Below are positions 45,964 through 53,889 of a DNA stretch of 64,000 nt, in pieces. This DNA is from VAZQ01 sp963785745 (GTDB lineage Bacteria; Pseudomonadota; Alphaproteobacteria; Rhizobiales; Xanthobacteraceae), in NCBI GenBank assembly GCA_963785745.1, contig CAWAWR010000025.1, forward strand, positions 17,490-81,489. Reading direction: 5' to 3'. Below the pieces are notes generated by a model that was given only the letters and a program-made list of their open reading frames with translations, had not been told where the DNA came from and did no database searches. The position numbers and the translations under genes are program-made. Numbering within the stretch: the stretch's first letter is position 1; each line of letters starts with the position of its first letter.

Positions 45964-46251
45964 TTACAGCCTTGGCGGGTACGGGTTGTGCCCGAAGGTC
46001 CAGGCCGGGCGAACGTCGCCGTATTCGTCCTTCACCAGCACCTGGGTGTCGTCGCCCTGCTCACCAAGCTTGTTTGCAGCATCGACTGCAAACAGCATGG
46101 CTTCCCGCTCGCTGTTGTACGGGCCGTAGTCGGTTCCGTCGAACCGGATAAACCACACATCCTCCTGCCGCTCGATCCAGTAGAGCTTGCGCGGGCGGCT
46201 GTGGAAGATGGGTTGGACCGAAGTTTGGTCCGGCAGTTGGGGCCGTGCCAT
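45964..46251 (-). CDS. Hypothetical small protein, DUF2188-like pattern
   Basis: 95-residue cytoplasmic protein: RKLYWIERQEDVWFIRFDGT, DYGPYNSEREAMLFAVDAAN and LVKDEYGDVRPAWTFGHNPY. The arrangement of a short beta segment, a GPY turn and a helix beginning with REAM/FAVDAA resembles DUF2188-type small proteins. The ATG at 46251 is preceded by CGGGGAC. The open frame extends to 46407, but that part is not convincing. Function unknown. Confidence 0.65.
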   Translation of the reverse strand: MARPQLPDQTSVQPIFHSRPRKLYWIERQEDVWFIRFDGTDYGPYNSEREAMLFAVDAANKLGEQGDDTQVLVKDEYGDVRPAWTFGHNPYPPRL

Positions 46252-46468
46252 GAATGTCCCCGTTGTAATGTTGACTTTCGTCGGCAGGAAACGCGCATCA
46301 CTTGGATCGGTTCCGGAAAACAGCCAATTAATTTGCCGGGTAAAATCATCATAAAACGCGGTGCAATAGCTGCGGCTTATGTCGTGGTATCGCCGCGCTC
46401 GCGTCAAACCATCGTCGCACGCCGCCGGTAGTCACGGTGCCATGGACATCGCGAATCAGGAGAGTTCC

Positions 46469-46678
46469 ATGGGCTCGGTAATGATCAAATGTCCGGACAC
46501 CGGACGCGACATCCCGACGGGAATTGTCGCGGATCGCACAAGCTTCAGCGCGACGCCGGTGTTTTTTTCGCGCGTCTTGTGCCCGCTTTGCAATACCTGG
46601 CACGAATGGTTCGCGCGCGAAGCGTGGGTGTGCGACGCAGACCCGCCGCGCCCGCGCGCATTCTCCGAGGCAGCGTGA
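46469..46678 (+). CDS. Small putative zinc-ribbon protein, 69 residues
   Basis: 69-residue protein with two cysteine sites that could form a zinc ribbon: MIKCPDTGRDIPTGIVA and RVLCPLCNTWHEWFAREAWVC. The spacing suggests metal binding, but only one CxxC is present. GGAGAG lies 7 bases before the ATG; an ATG at 46442 is possible. This type of short protein recurs in Rhizobiales; the function is unknown. Confidence 0.7.
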   Translation: MGSVMIKCPDTGRDIPTGIVADRTSFSATPVFFSRVLCPLCNTWHEWFAREAWVCDADPPRPRAFSEAA

Positions 46679-46693
46679 CGCGCGCTGCGCTTA

Positions 46694-47149
46694 TTAGCCC
46701 GCCATCTTCGCCGATATGATCTTGTCGGGATTCTGCACCGGCTCGCCACGCTTGATCTTGTCGACGTTCTCCATGCCTTCGGTCACCTGTCCCCAGACCG
46801 TGTACTGGCCGTTCAGGAACGCAGCGTCATCGAAGCAGATGAAGAACTGGCTGTCGCCGGAATCCGGATTCTGCGCGCGCGCCATCGACACGGTGCCGCG
46901 CTTGTGCGGCTCGCGGTTGAACTCGGCCTTGAGCTTCTTGCCGGAGCCGCCGGTTCCGGTGCCGTGCGGACAACCGGTCTGCGCCATGAAGCCGTCGATG
47001 ACGCGATGGAAGACGATGCCGTCGTAGAAGCCTTCGCGCACCAGCTCCTTGATCCGGGCCACGTGGCCGGGAGCGAGGTCGGGCCGCATGGCGATCACCA
47101 CCTTGCCCTGGGTGGTTTCCAACACCATGGTGTCTTCAGGATTGGCCAT
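46694..47149 (-). CDS. ppiB: Cyclophilin-type peptidyl-prolyl cis-trans isomerase, cytoplasmic
   Basis: 151-residue cyclophilin without a signal peptide: DTMVLETTQGKVVIAMRPDL, FYDGIVFHRVIDGFMAQTGC, FNREPHKRGTVSMARAQNPD, SQFFICFDDAAFLNGQYTVW and VTEGMENVDKIKRGEP. The FHRVIDGFMAQ segment carries the catalytic arginine and SQFFI the substrate pocket. It catalyses proline isomerisation during folding. The exported paralogue lies 79 bases upstream in the same direction. Confidence 0.94.
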   Translation of the reverse strand: MANPEDTMVLETTQGKVVIAMRPDLAPGHVARIKELVREGFYDGIVFHRVIDGFMAQTGCPHGTGTGGSGKKLKAEFNREPHKRGTVSMARAQNPDSGDSQFFICFDDAAFLNGQYTVWGQVTEGMENVDKIKRGEPVQNPDKIISAKMAG

Positions 47150-47228
47150 TGTTGTGTTCCTCTTCGAATGTCGTGACGCGCCCGGCCATCACTGCAGCGG
47201 TCGAGCGCTTCGTTCGCTCACCTGACAA

Positions 47229-47891
47229 TCACTTGGTGATTGTCGCCTTCTTGACGAAGTCCAGACGCGGGTAGTTCTTCGCGAGATAAGCATTGCCCTC
47301 CGTCTGGACACGCCCTTGATCCGGCCCCTGTCCACGCGGCGCACCTTCGCCGTAGCCGTTGTGCAGAGCGTCGACCACGTTCATTCCCGACGACACCTGG
47401 CCGAACGGCGCAAACCGTTGCTTGTCGAGCGCACTGTTGTCGCCGTAGTTGATGAAGACCTGGGTGGTGCGCGTGTCCGGTCCGGCCATCGCATAAGTGA
47501 TGAAACCGCGCTTGTTGCTCTGGCGGACCGGATCGTCCGTGATCCGCGCCTCGCGCCACGCAGCCGAGACCTTGGGATCGCCGTTGATGCCGAACTGCGC
47601 CATGAAGCCGTCGAGCACGCGGAAGAAGCGGACGCCGTCATAGAAGCCGTTCTTGACGAGATTGTAGAAACGGTCGGCGCCGTTCGGCGCCCATTCGCGG
47701 TTCACGTCGACGACGAAGGTGCCCTTGCTGGTCTCGAAGCGCGCCTTGTAGGTCGCCGGCGCCTGTTCGCGCAGCGCCGCCGGATTGGCGAGGTTTGCCG
47801 ACTGGCCGAACGCCGGCCAAGACAGTGCGGCCGTCAGCATCGTGACGAGCATGGCCGGAACGAGCGTCATGCTTGTGGGCTTCGATGTCAT
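47229..47891 (-). CDS. Cyclophilin-type peptidyl-prolyl isomerase, exported
   Basis: 220-residue cyclophilin with a signal peptide (residues 1-29, ending ALSWPAFGQSAN). The domain has ARFETSKGTFVVDVNREWAP, FYDGVRFFRVLDGFMAQFGI, KRGFITYAMAGPDTRTTQVF and FAPFGQVSSGMNVVDALHNG. It is longer than the cytoplasmic copy and diverges around the loop after MAQFGI. AAGGAGCACC precedes the ATG. It likely works on proteins in the periplasm. The gene lies between coaD and ppiB, all in one direction. Confidence 0.93.
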   Translation of the reverse strand: MTSKPTSMTLVPAMLVTMLTAALSWPAFGQSANLANPAALREQAPATYKARFETSKGTFVVDVNREWAPNGADRFYNLVKNGFYDGVRFFRVLDGFMAQFGINGDPKVSAAWREARITDDPVRQSNKRGFITYAMAGPDTRTTQVFINYGDNSALDKQRFAPFGQVSSGMNVVDALHNGYGEGAPRGQGPDQGRVQTEGNAYLAKNYPRLDFVKKATITK

Positions 47892-47940
47892 GGTGCTCCT
47901 TACAGGGCTTGGATGGAATGACGAGCCGTGTGCTCGAACA

Positions 47941-48447
47941 TCAGCCGGACTTGCCGGCAAACTTTGATTTCAGTCGCGCGGCGATCGCCGGCGGAACGAA
48001 GGACGACACGTCGCCGCCCATGGAGGCAATTTGTCGGACCAGTGTGGCGGTGATCGGGCGGACCGTGGGCGCCGCCGGCAGGAACACCGTCTGGAGGTCC
48101 GGCGCCATGGCGCCGTTCATGCCCGCCATTTCCATCTCGTAGTCGAAATCGGTCGCGCTGCGCAGCCCCCGGACCAGGATGCCCGCGCCCTCGCGCTTGG
48201 CCGTCGTCACCACGAGATCGGCAAACGTGATGCAGCGAAGTTCGCAGCCGGCGGCGCGCGCCAGCGGAGTGCAGGTCTCGTTGAGCATGGCCAGCCGGTC
48301 GTCGGCGCTGAACAGCGGCGTCTTCCCGGGATGCGTGCCGATCGCCAAAACCAGACGTTCCGCGAGCCGGGCCGCCTGCCGGACGATGTCGAGATGGCCG
48401 TTGGTGACCGGGTCGAAAGAGCCGGGAAAAAGGGCGGTGCGCGGCAT
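47941..48447 (-). CDS. coaD: Pantetheine-phosphate adenylyltransferase
   Basis: Intact 168-residue CoaD, which forms dephospho-CoA from 4'-phosphopantetheine and ATP. The nucleotidyltransferase signature is FPGSFDPVTNGHLDIVRQAA (TNGH motif), with ILVRGLRSATDFDYEMEMAG in the substrate region, PTVRPITATLVRQIASMGGD (shorter landmark: ATLVRQIASMGGDVS) near the end. The gene starts a run coaD, exported cyclophilin, ppiB. In related genomes gyrA usually lies immediately upstream; here 6.5 kb of other genes separate them. Confidence 0.97.
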   Translation of the reverse strand: MPRTALFPGSFDPVTNGHLDIVRQAARLAERLVLAIGTHPGKTPLFSADDRLAMLNETCTPLARAAGCELRCITFADLVVTTAKREGAGILVRGLRSATDFDYEMEMAGMNGAMAPDLQTVFLPAAPTVRPITATLVRQIASMGGDVSSFVPPAIAARLKSKFAGKSG

Positions 48448-48565
48448 TCTGGCGGTCTAACCCGCAGAATCAGGAACCGCAAGGGCACTCCCGCGTTTAC
48501 GGGACATCGGCTTCCGCGCAAGTCAGAACTCGGCGCCAGGCCTTCACCGCAATGAGTGAGCACGA

Positions 48566-49102
48566 ATGCGTCCGCTCGACGAATGCGCACGGCTATGGAA
48601 CGAGACGCTTTGGCGCATGCCGCGGGCGTCGTGGTTGCGGGGTCCGTGGTCTTGGCCGTTGGCCGCTGCGGCCGGTGGCGGTTTGCTGCTCACCCTGGCC
48701 GGCACCGGCTCGTCGCAGGTCCCGACGCAATCCAGCGCCGATCGCGTCACAGTCGCCGCCGTATCTCCCGCCGATTGCCAGGGACAAACCTGGCCATACC
48801 TGAGCGACGCCTGTCTGCAACGGGACCAGGCCGCTACGAAGCGCCAACCAAAGGCGGTGCGGGTCATCCAGCCCGATCCCGCGATGGCGAATGCCGCGGT
48901 CGGCGCGACGGAATGGACCCGCAGGTCGACATCCGAGCCCAAGCAGCCGTCATCCCGTCAGAAGCAGAAGGCCCACGAACCCGACCGATCCCGCACGGTG
49001 ACCGTCCGGTCCGGCCGCAAGAGCCGGGACCAAGCGCCGCAACGGGTCTATGTGGTCCCCTCCGATAGCGCCTACCGCGCCTACGGCTACGTCCCCCGAT
49101 GA
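48566..49102 (+). CDS. Secreted protein with DC-x2-Q-x-WPY-x4-CLQR motif, longer form
   Basis: 178-residue protein with a hydrophobic segment at residues 31-46 (PLAAAAGGGLLLTLAGTG) acting as a signal or anchor. The mature part has SADRVTVAAVSPADC, then QGQTWPYLSDACLQRDQ and KAVRVIQPD. The rest is Lys/Arg/Ser/Pro rich and probably disordered, ending YVVPSDSAYRAYGYVPR. The two cysteines around WPY are likely to form a disulfide. The small gene at 49213 repeats the same motif. No function is known. An internal ATG (residue 18) is another possible start. Confidence 0.6.
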   Translation: MRPLDECARLWNETLWRMPRASWLRGPWSWPLAAAAGGGLLLTLAGTGSSQVPTQSSADRVTVAAVSPADCQGQTWPYLSDACLQRDQAATKRQPKAVRVIQPDPAMANAAVGATEWTRRSTSEPKQPSSRQKQKAHEPDRSRTVTVRSGRKSRDQAPQRVYVVPSDSAYRAYGYVPR

Positions 49103-49212
49103 AGCCCCGCCAAATCCCGGTTCAACATGGTGAACCTTTCTTCAGAATGCCGCGACCAATAGCCAAGAGGGCCGTGGATGGCCCCACAACGGGCGCAGAC
49201 AGGGGTTCCAAC

Positions 49213-49474
49213 ATGTTCATCTACAAGGCACTTTCCGCTATTGCCGCTGCCGCTTTCGGCGCCGCGCTGGTTCTTGCTATCCCCGGCTTCAGCCCCGAGG
49301 TCGAGGCCCGCACGCCTCCCCCGGTGGTCCAAGCCGACCGTCTCGACATCCAACCCGCCGCCCCCGACCTGCAACCAGCAAGCCTGGCCCTACTACGAGG
49401 CCGGCTGCCTGCAGCGCCCCAACGGTCAGCCCCGCACCGTGCGCGTGGTCACCACCGACCGCGTGGCCCGCTAA
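49213..49474 (+). CDS. Small secreted protein with DC-x2-Q-x-WPY-x4-CLQR motif (frameshifted)
   Basis: 86 residues after correction. A signal peptide (MFIYKALSAIAAAAFGAALV, continuing LAIPGFSPEVEA) is followed by QADRLDIQPAAPDC, NQQAWPYYEAGCLQRPN and RTVRVVTTDRVAR. An extra C near 49366 (GACCTGC, expected GACTGC) breaks the frame exactly before the conserved cysteine. The motif order DR, DC, WPY, CLQR, VRV is shared with the gene 110 bases upstream. It is about half the length of that neighbour and could represent the minimal form of the family. Confidence 0.65.
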
Positions 49475-49616
49475 AGGTCCCAACCAAGTTTCCCATGTTG
49501 AATGGCCGGGCCCCCGCCCGGCCATTTGCTTTTGGGTGCGTCGCTCCATCCCGCGCCACCCGGCACCGCCGTGCTATCCTTTGCCCGGGGGAGCCGTTCA
49601 AACGTCCGGGGCCGGG

Positions 49617-50331
49617 ATGATCCGACGGTACGTCGCACCTTTGATCATGCGAATGGCGATGCTCGCGGTCGCGCTGGGGCTCGCCGACAGCGTCCTGGCG
49701 CAAACGCCACCGAGCGAGCGCGATCTCAGGATCTATGCCGGTCTGCATGCCGCCGCCGCCAAGGGCGACGTCGCCGAGATCGAACGGCTGATCGCGGATG
49801 GCGAGCGGGTGAACCTACAGGATGCCAACAGCCGCACGCCGCTGCACGTCGCGGTGTACCGCAAGCATCATGAGGCGGCGCGCACGCTGTTGCGGCTCGG
49901 CGCCAATTCCAACGCCCTCGACGCTCAGCGCTACGACATCGTCACCATCGCCGCCACCCAGAACGATATGGAGATGCTCAATATCGCGCTTCAGAACGGC
50001 GCCAGCGCCCGCAACGTCACGACCCCCGCCGACAGCACGGCGTTGATCACCGCCGCGCATCTCGGCCATGTCGACGCGCGTCGGCATCCTGATCGCCCAC
50101 AAGGCGCCGCTCGATCATGTCAACGCGCGCGGCTGGACCGCGCTGCACGAGGCGGTCGCGCTCGGCAATGGCGGACCGAACCACGTCGCCACCGTGGAGG
50201 CGCTGGTCAAGGCCGGCGCCGACACCGACATCAAGGATCGGCAGGGCGCGACCGCGCTCACCTATGCCCGCCAACGCCGTTACGACGACATGATCAAGAT
50301 TTTGGCGCCGGCCACCGGCCGAAAAACATGA
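49617..50331 (+). CDS. Exported ankyrin-repeat protein (frameshifted)
   Basis: 237 residues after correction. A signal peptide (ending ADSVLAQTPPSE) precedes about five ankyrin repeats: YAGLHAAAAKGDVAEIERLI, RTPLHVAVYRKHHEAARTLL, TALITAAHLGHVDAVGILIA, GWTALHEAVALGNGGPNHVA and GATALTYARQRRYDDMIKIL. Ankyrin repeats bind proteins; a periplasmic location is suggested by the signal. An extra base near 50083 (GTCGACGCGCGTC) splits the frame. It ends 16 bases before the Bug tandem and may share its transcript. Confidence 0.82.
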
Positions 50332-50347
50332 CGGTAGGGAGCGTGCA

Positions 50348-51331
50348 TTGATCCGGATCGTCTCGGCCGCTGCATGGATCGCAGGCCTGCTCGTTGCGCT
50401 TGCCGCACCCGCGGCGGCCGAGGAACGCGCCGACCAGCGCTATCCGACCCGGCAGGTCCGCATCATCGTCCCCTTCCCCGCCGGTGGACCGATCGACGTG
50501 ATGGCGCGGCTGATCGGCCAGAAGCTCTCGCCGTCGCTCGGGCAGGTCATTATCGAGAACCGGCCCGGCGGCGGCAGCACCGTCGGGCTGAAGGCGGCGG
50601 TGACCTCCGAACCGGACGGCCACACCTTGATGGTCGGCGGGCTGATGACGCTGAGCGTTCTGCCGACGCTGTCGAAAGGACTCGATATCGATCCGGTGAA
50701 CGGATTTGCGCCGATCGCCGCGGTGTCGGGCACGCCATTCGTGCTGATCGTTCCGCCGCGGGTCTCGGCGCGCACCGTGCAAGAGCTGATCGCCTACGCC
50801 AGGGCCAATCCCGGCAAGATCAATTTCGGCGCACCGGCGGGCGCGACGCCGATCATGGTCGGCGAGCTGTTCAAGATGCGCACCGGCATCAACATCGTCA
50901 CCGTTCCCTATCGCGGCGCCGCCAACGTGATGACCGACATGCTGGGCGGCCAAATCGATATGTCGTTCGAGCCCACCTCGATCACGCTGAGCCACGTCCG
51001 CGAGGGCAAGGTCCGGCCGCTCGCCGTCACCGGGGCAACCCGCAGCTCCGAGCTGCCGGATGTGCCGACCATGCTTGAAAGCGGCGTGCCCGACATGGTG
51101 GCGGTGTCCTGGACCGGACTGGTGGCGCCGCCGCGCACGCCACCCGCGATCATCGCGCGGCTGAACAAGGACGTGAACGATGCGCTCAAGTCCGAAGACA
51201 TGATCGCGGCGCTGCGCAAGCTCGGCTCGATCCCGCTCGGCGGCTCGCCGCAGGATTTCCGGAATCTTCTCACCGAGGAGTCGCCGAAATGGCTCGCCGT
51301 GGTGAAATCGAGCGGCATGAAGATCGATTGA
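50348..51331 (+). CDS. TctC/Bug family periplasmic substrate-binding protein, second array, first
   Basis: Intact 327-residue Bug-type binding protein starting at TTG with GGGAG 6-8 bases upstream. The signal peptide ends LAAPAAAEERAD. Landmarks are YPTRQVRIIVPFPAGGPID, IIENRPGGGSTVGLKAAV, PDGHTLMVGGLM, TVPYRGAANVMTDMLGGQID and PRTPPAIIARLNKDVND. The ligand is unknown. It begins the second tandem of Bug paralogues, again with no TctA/TctB genes nearby; the next paralogue starts 10 bases after it. Confidence 0.9.
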   Translation: MIRIVSAAAWIAGLLVALAAPAAAEERADQRYPTRQVRIIVPFPAGGPIDVMARLIGQKLSPSLGQVIIENRPGGGSTVGLKAAVTSEPDGHTLMVGGLMTLSVLPTLSKGLDIDPVNGFAPIAAVSGTPFVLIVPPRVSARTVQELIAYARANPGKINFGAPAGATPIMVGELFKMRTGINIVTVPYRGAANVMTDMLGGQIDMSFEPTSITLSHVREGKVRPLAVTGATRSSELPDVPTMLESGVPDMVAVSWTGLVAPPRTPPAIIARLNKDVNDALKSEDMIAALRKLGSIPLGGSPQDFRNLLTEESPKWLAVVKSSGMKID

Positions 51332-51341
51332 GAGGGCGCGA

Positions 51342-52313
51342 ATGAGAATGACGCGGACCGTCATCGCAGCGTTTGCCGCCGCCGGCTTGGCTTTACTCGT
51401 TGCCGCCGAAGCGCAGGCGCAGCCCTACCCCAACCGGCCGATCAAGATCATCGTGCCGCTCACCGCCGGCTCGCCGGTCGACGTGGTCGGGCGGCTCATC
51501 GGCAACCATCTCTCCGCGGCGCTGCGTCAGCCGGTGATCATCGAGAACCGGCCCGGCGCCGGCGCCACCATCGGCGCCAAGGCGGTCGCGTCCGCCGAGC
51601 CTGACGGCTACACGCTGCTGCACACCGCGGCCAATCACGTCATCGCGCCGGCGGCGTTCAAGAACCTCACCTACGATCCGTTCAAGGATTTTGCGCCGGT
51701 CGGCGCCACCGCCACGAGTCCCTATGTGGTGGTGGTGACGCCCAAGCTTCCGGTGAAGACGGTCTCAGAGCTCATCGCCTATTCGAAGGCGAACCCGGGC
51801 ACGTTGAACTGGGGCTACGGGCTCGGCACCTCGCCGCACCTGATCGGCGAATTGTTCAAGCACCTGACCAAGGCCGACATCGCCTCGATCCCCTACAAGG
51901 GCGGCGCCAACGCCGTCACCGACATTCTGGCGGGGCAGATCCATATGAACGTCGGCACCACGGCGACAGTCGTTCCACTGGTGCACTCCGGCAAGCTGCG
52001 GGCGCTCGCGGTCATCGGCGAAGAGCGCTATGCCGACCTGCCCGACATTCCGACCATGGCCGAGAGCGGCGTGCCGCTGTCATTCACGTTCTGGACCGGG
52101 CTGCTGGCGCCGGCCGCCACGCCGCCCGACGTGCTACAGAAGCTCAACGCCGCCTTGAACGAAGTCCTTGCAAATCCCGAGCTGAAGGCGAGCATGGCAA
52201 AGCTCGGCCTGATGCCGAAGCCCGGCACGCCGCAGCAATTCAACGCGTTCCTGGAGGCCGAAGCCCGCGAGTGGTCGCAGGCCGTCGGCCTCACGGGCGT
52301 CAAGATCGACTAG
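51342..52313 (+). CDS. TctC/Bug family periplasmic substrate-binding protein, second array, second
   Basis: Intact 323-residue Bug protein. The signal peptide ends VAAEAQAQPYP. Landmarks are YPNRPIKIIVPLTAGSPVD, IIENRPGAGATIGAKAVA, PDGYTLLHTAANH, SIPYKGGANAVTDILAGQIH and a C-terminal EAREWSQAVGLTGVKID. GAGAGGGCGCG precedes the ATG. It lies 10 bases after and 13 bases before paralogues, consistent with an operon. Sequence differences in the loop after PDG (HTAANHV instead of VGGLMTL) suggest a different ligand from its neighbour. Confidence 0.9.
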   Translation: MRMTRTVIAAFAAAGLALLVAAEAQAQPYPNRPIKIIVPLTAGSPVDVVGRLIGNHLSAALRQPVIIENRPGAGATIGAKAVASAEPDGYTLLHTAANHVIAPAAFKNLTYDPFKDFAPVGATATSPYVVVVTPKLPVKTVSELIAYSKANPGTLNWGYGLGTSPHLIGELFKHLTKADIASIPYKGGANAVTDILAGQIHMNVGTTATVVPLVHSGKLRALAVIGEERYADLPDIPTMAESGVPLSFTFWTGLLAPAATPPDVLQKLNAALNEVLANPELKASMAKLGLMPKPGTPQQFNAFLEAEAREWSQAVGLTGVKID

Positions 52314-52326
52314 AAAGATCGGGCCC

Positions 52327-53300
52327 ATGACGCTGGTGCGCACCATTCTCGCCGTCCTGACCGCGATCGCCCTGACGGCCGGCGCGGCAACCGCGCAATC
52401 CTATCCCGACAAGCTCGTAAAGATCATCGTGCCGCAGGGACCGGGCGGGCCGACCGACCTGCTCGCCCGCGTCGCCGCCGAGCGGCTGCAGGCCGCCTAC
52501 CACCAGAACGTGATCATCGAGAACCGCGGCGGCGCCGGCGGCGTGATCGCCGCGAAGGCCGCCGGCAGCGCGGACCCGGACGGCTACACGCTGTTCATGG
52601 GCAACACCAGCGTGCTGGTGCTGATCCCGATCCTGTCGAAGTCGGCGCGATACGATCCGGCCAAGCTGTTCACGCCGGTGGCGCGGCTCGCCGAATCCTA
52701 TCAGGTGCTGGTCGTCAACCCGTCGCTGCCGGTCAAGACGGTGGCCGAGCTCGTGGCCTATGCCAAAGCCAATCCCAGCAAGCTGAACTACTCCTCCGCC
52801 GGGATCGGCAACACCATCCATCTCGCAGGCGAGCTGTTCAACCACTCCGCCGGCATCAAGATCGTCCACGTCCCCTACAACAGCGGCGCCGAAGCGACGA
52901 CCGCGGTGCTCGGCGGACAGGTGCAGATGACCTTCGTCAACATCACCGGACTGCCGCCGCTGATCGCCGACGGAAAGCTGCGCGCACTCGCCGTCACCAG
53001 TCCCAAGCGCCAGGCGCTGCTGCCGGACGTGCCGACCATGATCGAGAGCGGATACCCGGATTTCGTCGTGCGCGCGTTCTTCGGCATCGTCGCGCCGGCC
53101 GGAACGCCGGCGCCCATCGTCGACAAGCTCAACGCCACCATCAATGCCGCGATGACCTCGAAAGAGATGCAGACCACGCTCGACCGGCTGGGCGCCGCAG
53201 GCCGGCTCGGGAACGGCGGCGGATTTTGCGGCGTTCATCGCGGACGAACGGCGCCGGTGGTCTGCCGATCGCCAAGGCCGCGAATATCAGCATCGACTGA
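52327..53300 (+). CDS. TctC/Bug family periplasmic substrate-binding protein, second array, third (two frameshifts)
   Basis: 323 residues after correction, equal to its neighbour. A signal peptide (ending GAATAQSYP) is followed by YPDKLVKIIVPQGPGGPTD, IIENRGGAGGVIAAKAAG, PDGYTLFMGNTSVLV and HVPYNSGAEATTAVLGGQVQ. Two extra bases near 53206 and 53270 disturb the end; removing them gives AADFAAFIADERRRWSA and IAKAANISID with a stop at 53300. Without correction the frame would run on through a REP-like repeat, which is not plausible. The ligand is unknown. Confidence 0.83.
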
Positions 53301-53320
53301 CGGCGTCAGACCGCTCATTG

Positions 53321-53394
53321 CCGCTCGTCCCCGCGAAAGCGGGGACCCAGGGCGAAGGAAGATTCTGGATGCCCGCTTCCGCGGGCATGAGCGG
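53321..53394. repeat. Two-hairpin REP-like element (CCCGCGAAAGCGGG family), copy 2
   Basis: CCGCTCGTCCCCGCGAAAGC (continuing GGGGAC) and ATGCCCGCTTCCGCGGGCAT hairpins are separated by about 23 bases and bounded by CCGCTC and GAGCGG. It is the same unit as at 37312-37387 but in the opposite orientation, and it again lies between two convergent genes. Confidence 0.9.
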
Positions 53395-53416
53395 AGGAAG
53401 ACCGTTGCAAGCTGCG

Positions 53417-53866
53417 CTAGAGCGCCGCCACGCCAGCTTGCGCCACGACGTCGTCCTGATGGCCCGCGCCGCCGCTGACGCCGATCGCGCCGATCAGCTT
53501 GCCGTCGGCGATGAGCGGCAGCCCACCGGGCGCCGCGCACAGGTCCGGAAACGTCAGGAACATGAGATGGCCGTTGCCGAGCGCCTCGGTGAACATCTTG
53601 GTCGGCCGGCGGTAGATCGCCGCCGTCTTGGCCTTGACCATGGCGAGATCGATCGACGCGTACTGCACATTGTCCATCTTGAGAAAATAGACCAGCGCCC
53701 CGGTCGGCTCCGCAATCGCGATCGCCATCGGCCAGCCGTTCTTGCGCGCCTCGGCTTCCGCCGCGGCGGCGACGCGCTTCGCCAGCTCGAGCGTGATCGG
53801 CATGCCGTGCGGAACCGGCGGCGGCGGCGCAGGCGGCGGAACGGACGGCTTGTCGGTGGACATCAT
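53417..53866 (-). CDS. GlcG/HbpS family (DUF336) protein with Pro-rich N-terminus
   Basis: 149-residue intact protein. A short Pro-rich leader (PSVPPPAPPPPVPHG) precedes a GlcG/HbpS domain: LELAKRVAAAAEAEARKNGW, MAIAIAEPTGALVYFLKMDN, ASIDLAMVKAKTAAIYRRPT and GGLPLIADGKLIGAIGVSGG. The DGKLIGAIGVSGG turn is the most conserved part of the family. There is no signal peptide. HbpS-like proteins bind haem, and GlcG lies in glycolate operons; the role here is unknown. It sits 23 bases upstream, in reading direction, of nothing but a repeat, and follows a minus-strand Bug gene, so it may be cotranscribed with it. Confidence 0.85.
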   Translation of the reverse strand: MMSTDKPSVPPPAPPPPVPHGMPITLELAKRVAAAAEAEARKNGWPMAIAIAEPTGALVYFLKMDNVQYASIDLAMVKAKTAAIYRRPTKMFTEALGNGHLMFLTFPDLCAAPGGLPLIADGKLIGAIGVSGGAGHQDDVVAQAGVAAL

Positions 53867-53889
53867 TAACCTCGGGACGCGGGCGACGA

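Noticed and set aside
50294..51364. Long minus-strand open frames across the Bug genes
   Set aside because: They are shadows of the plus-strand binding proteins, rich in His/Arg/Asp and without start signals or domains.
12515..53300. Programmed ribosomal frameshifting as the cause of the broken frames
   Set aside because: No shared slippery sequence or downstream structure appears at the breaks, they occur in unrelated families, and most need removal of a base at non-slippery positions.
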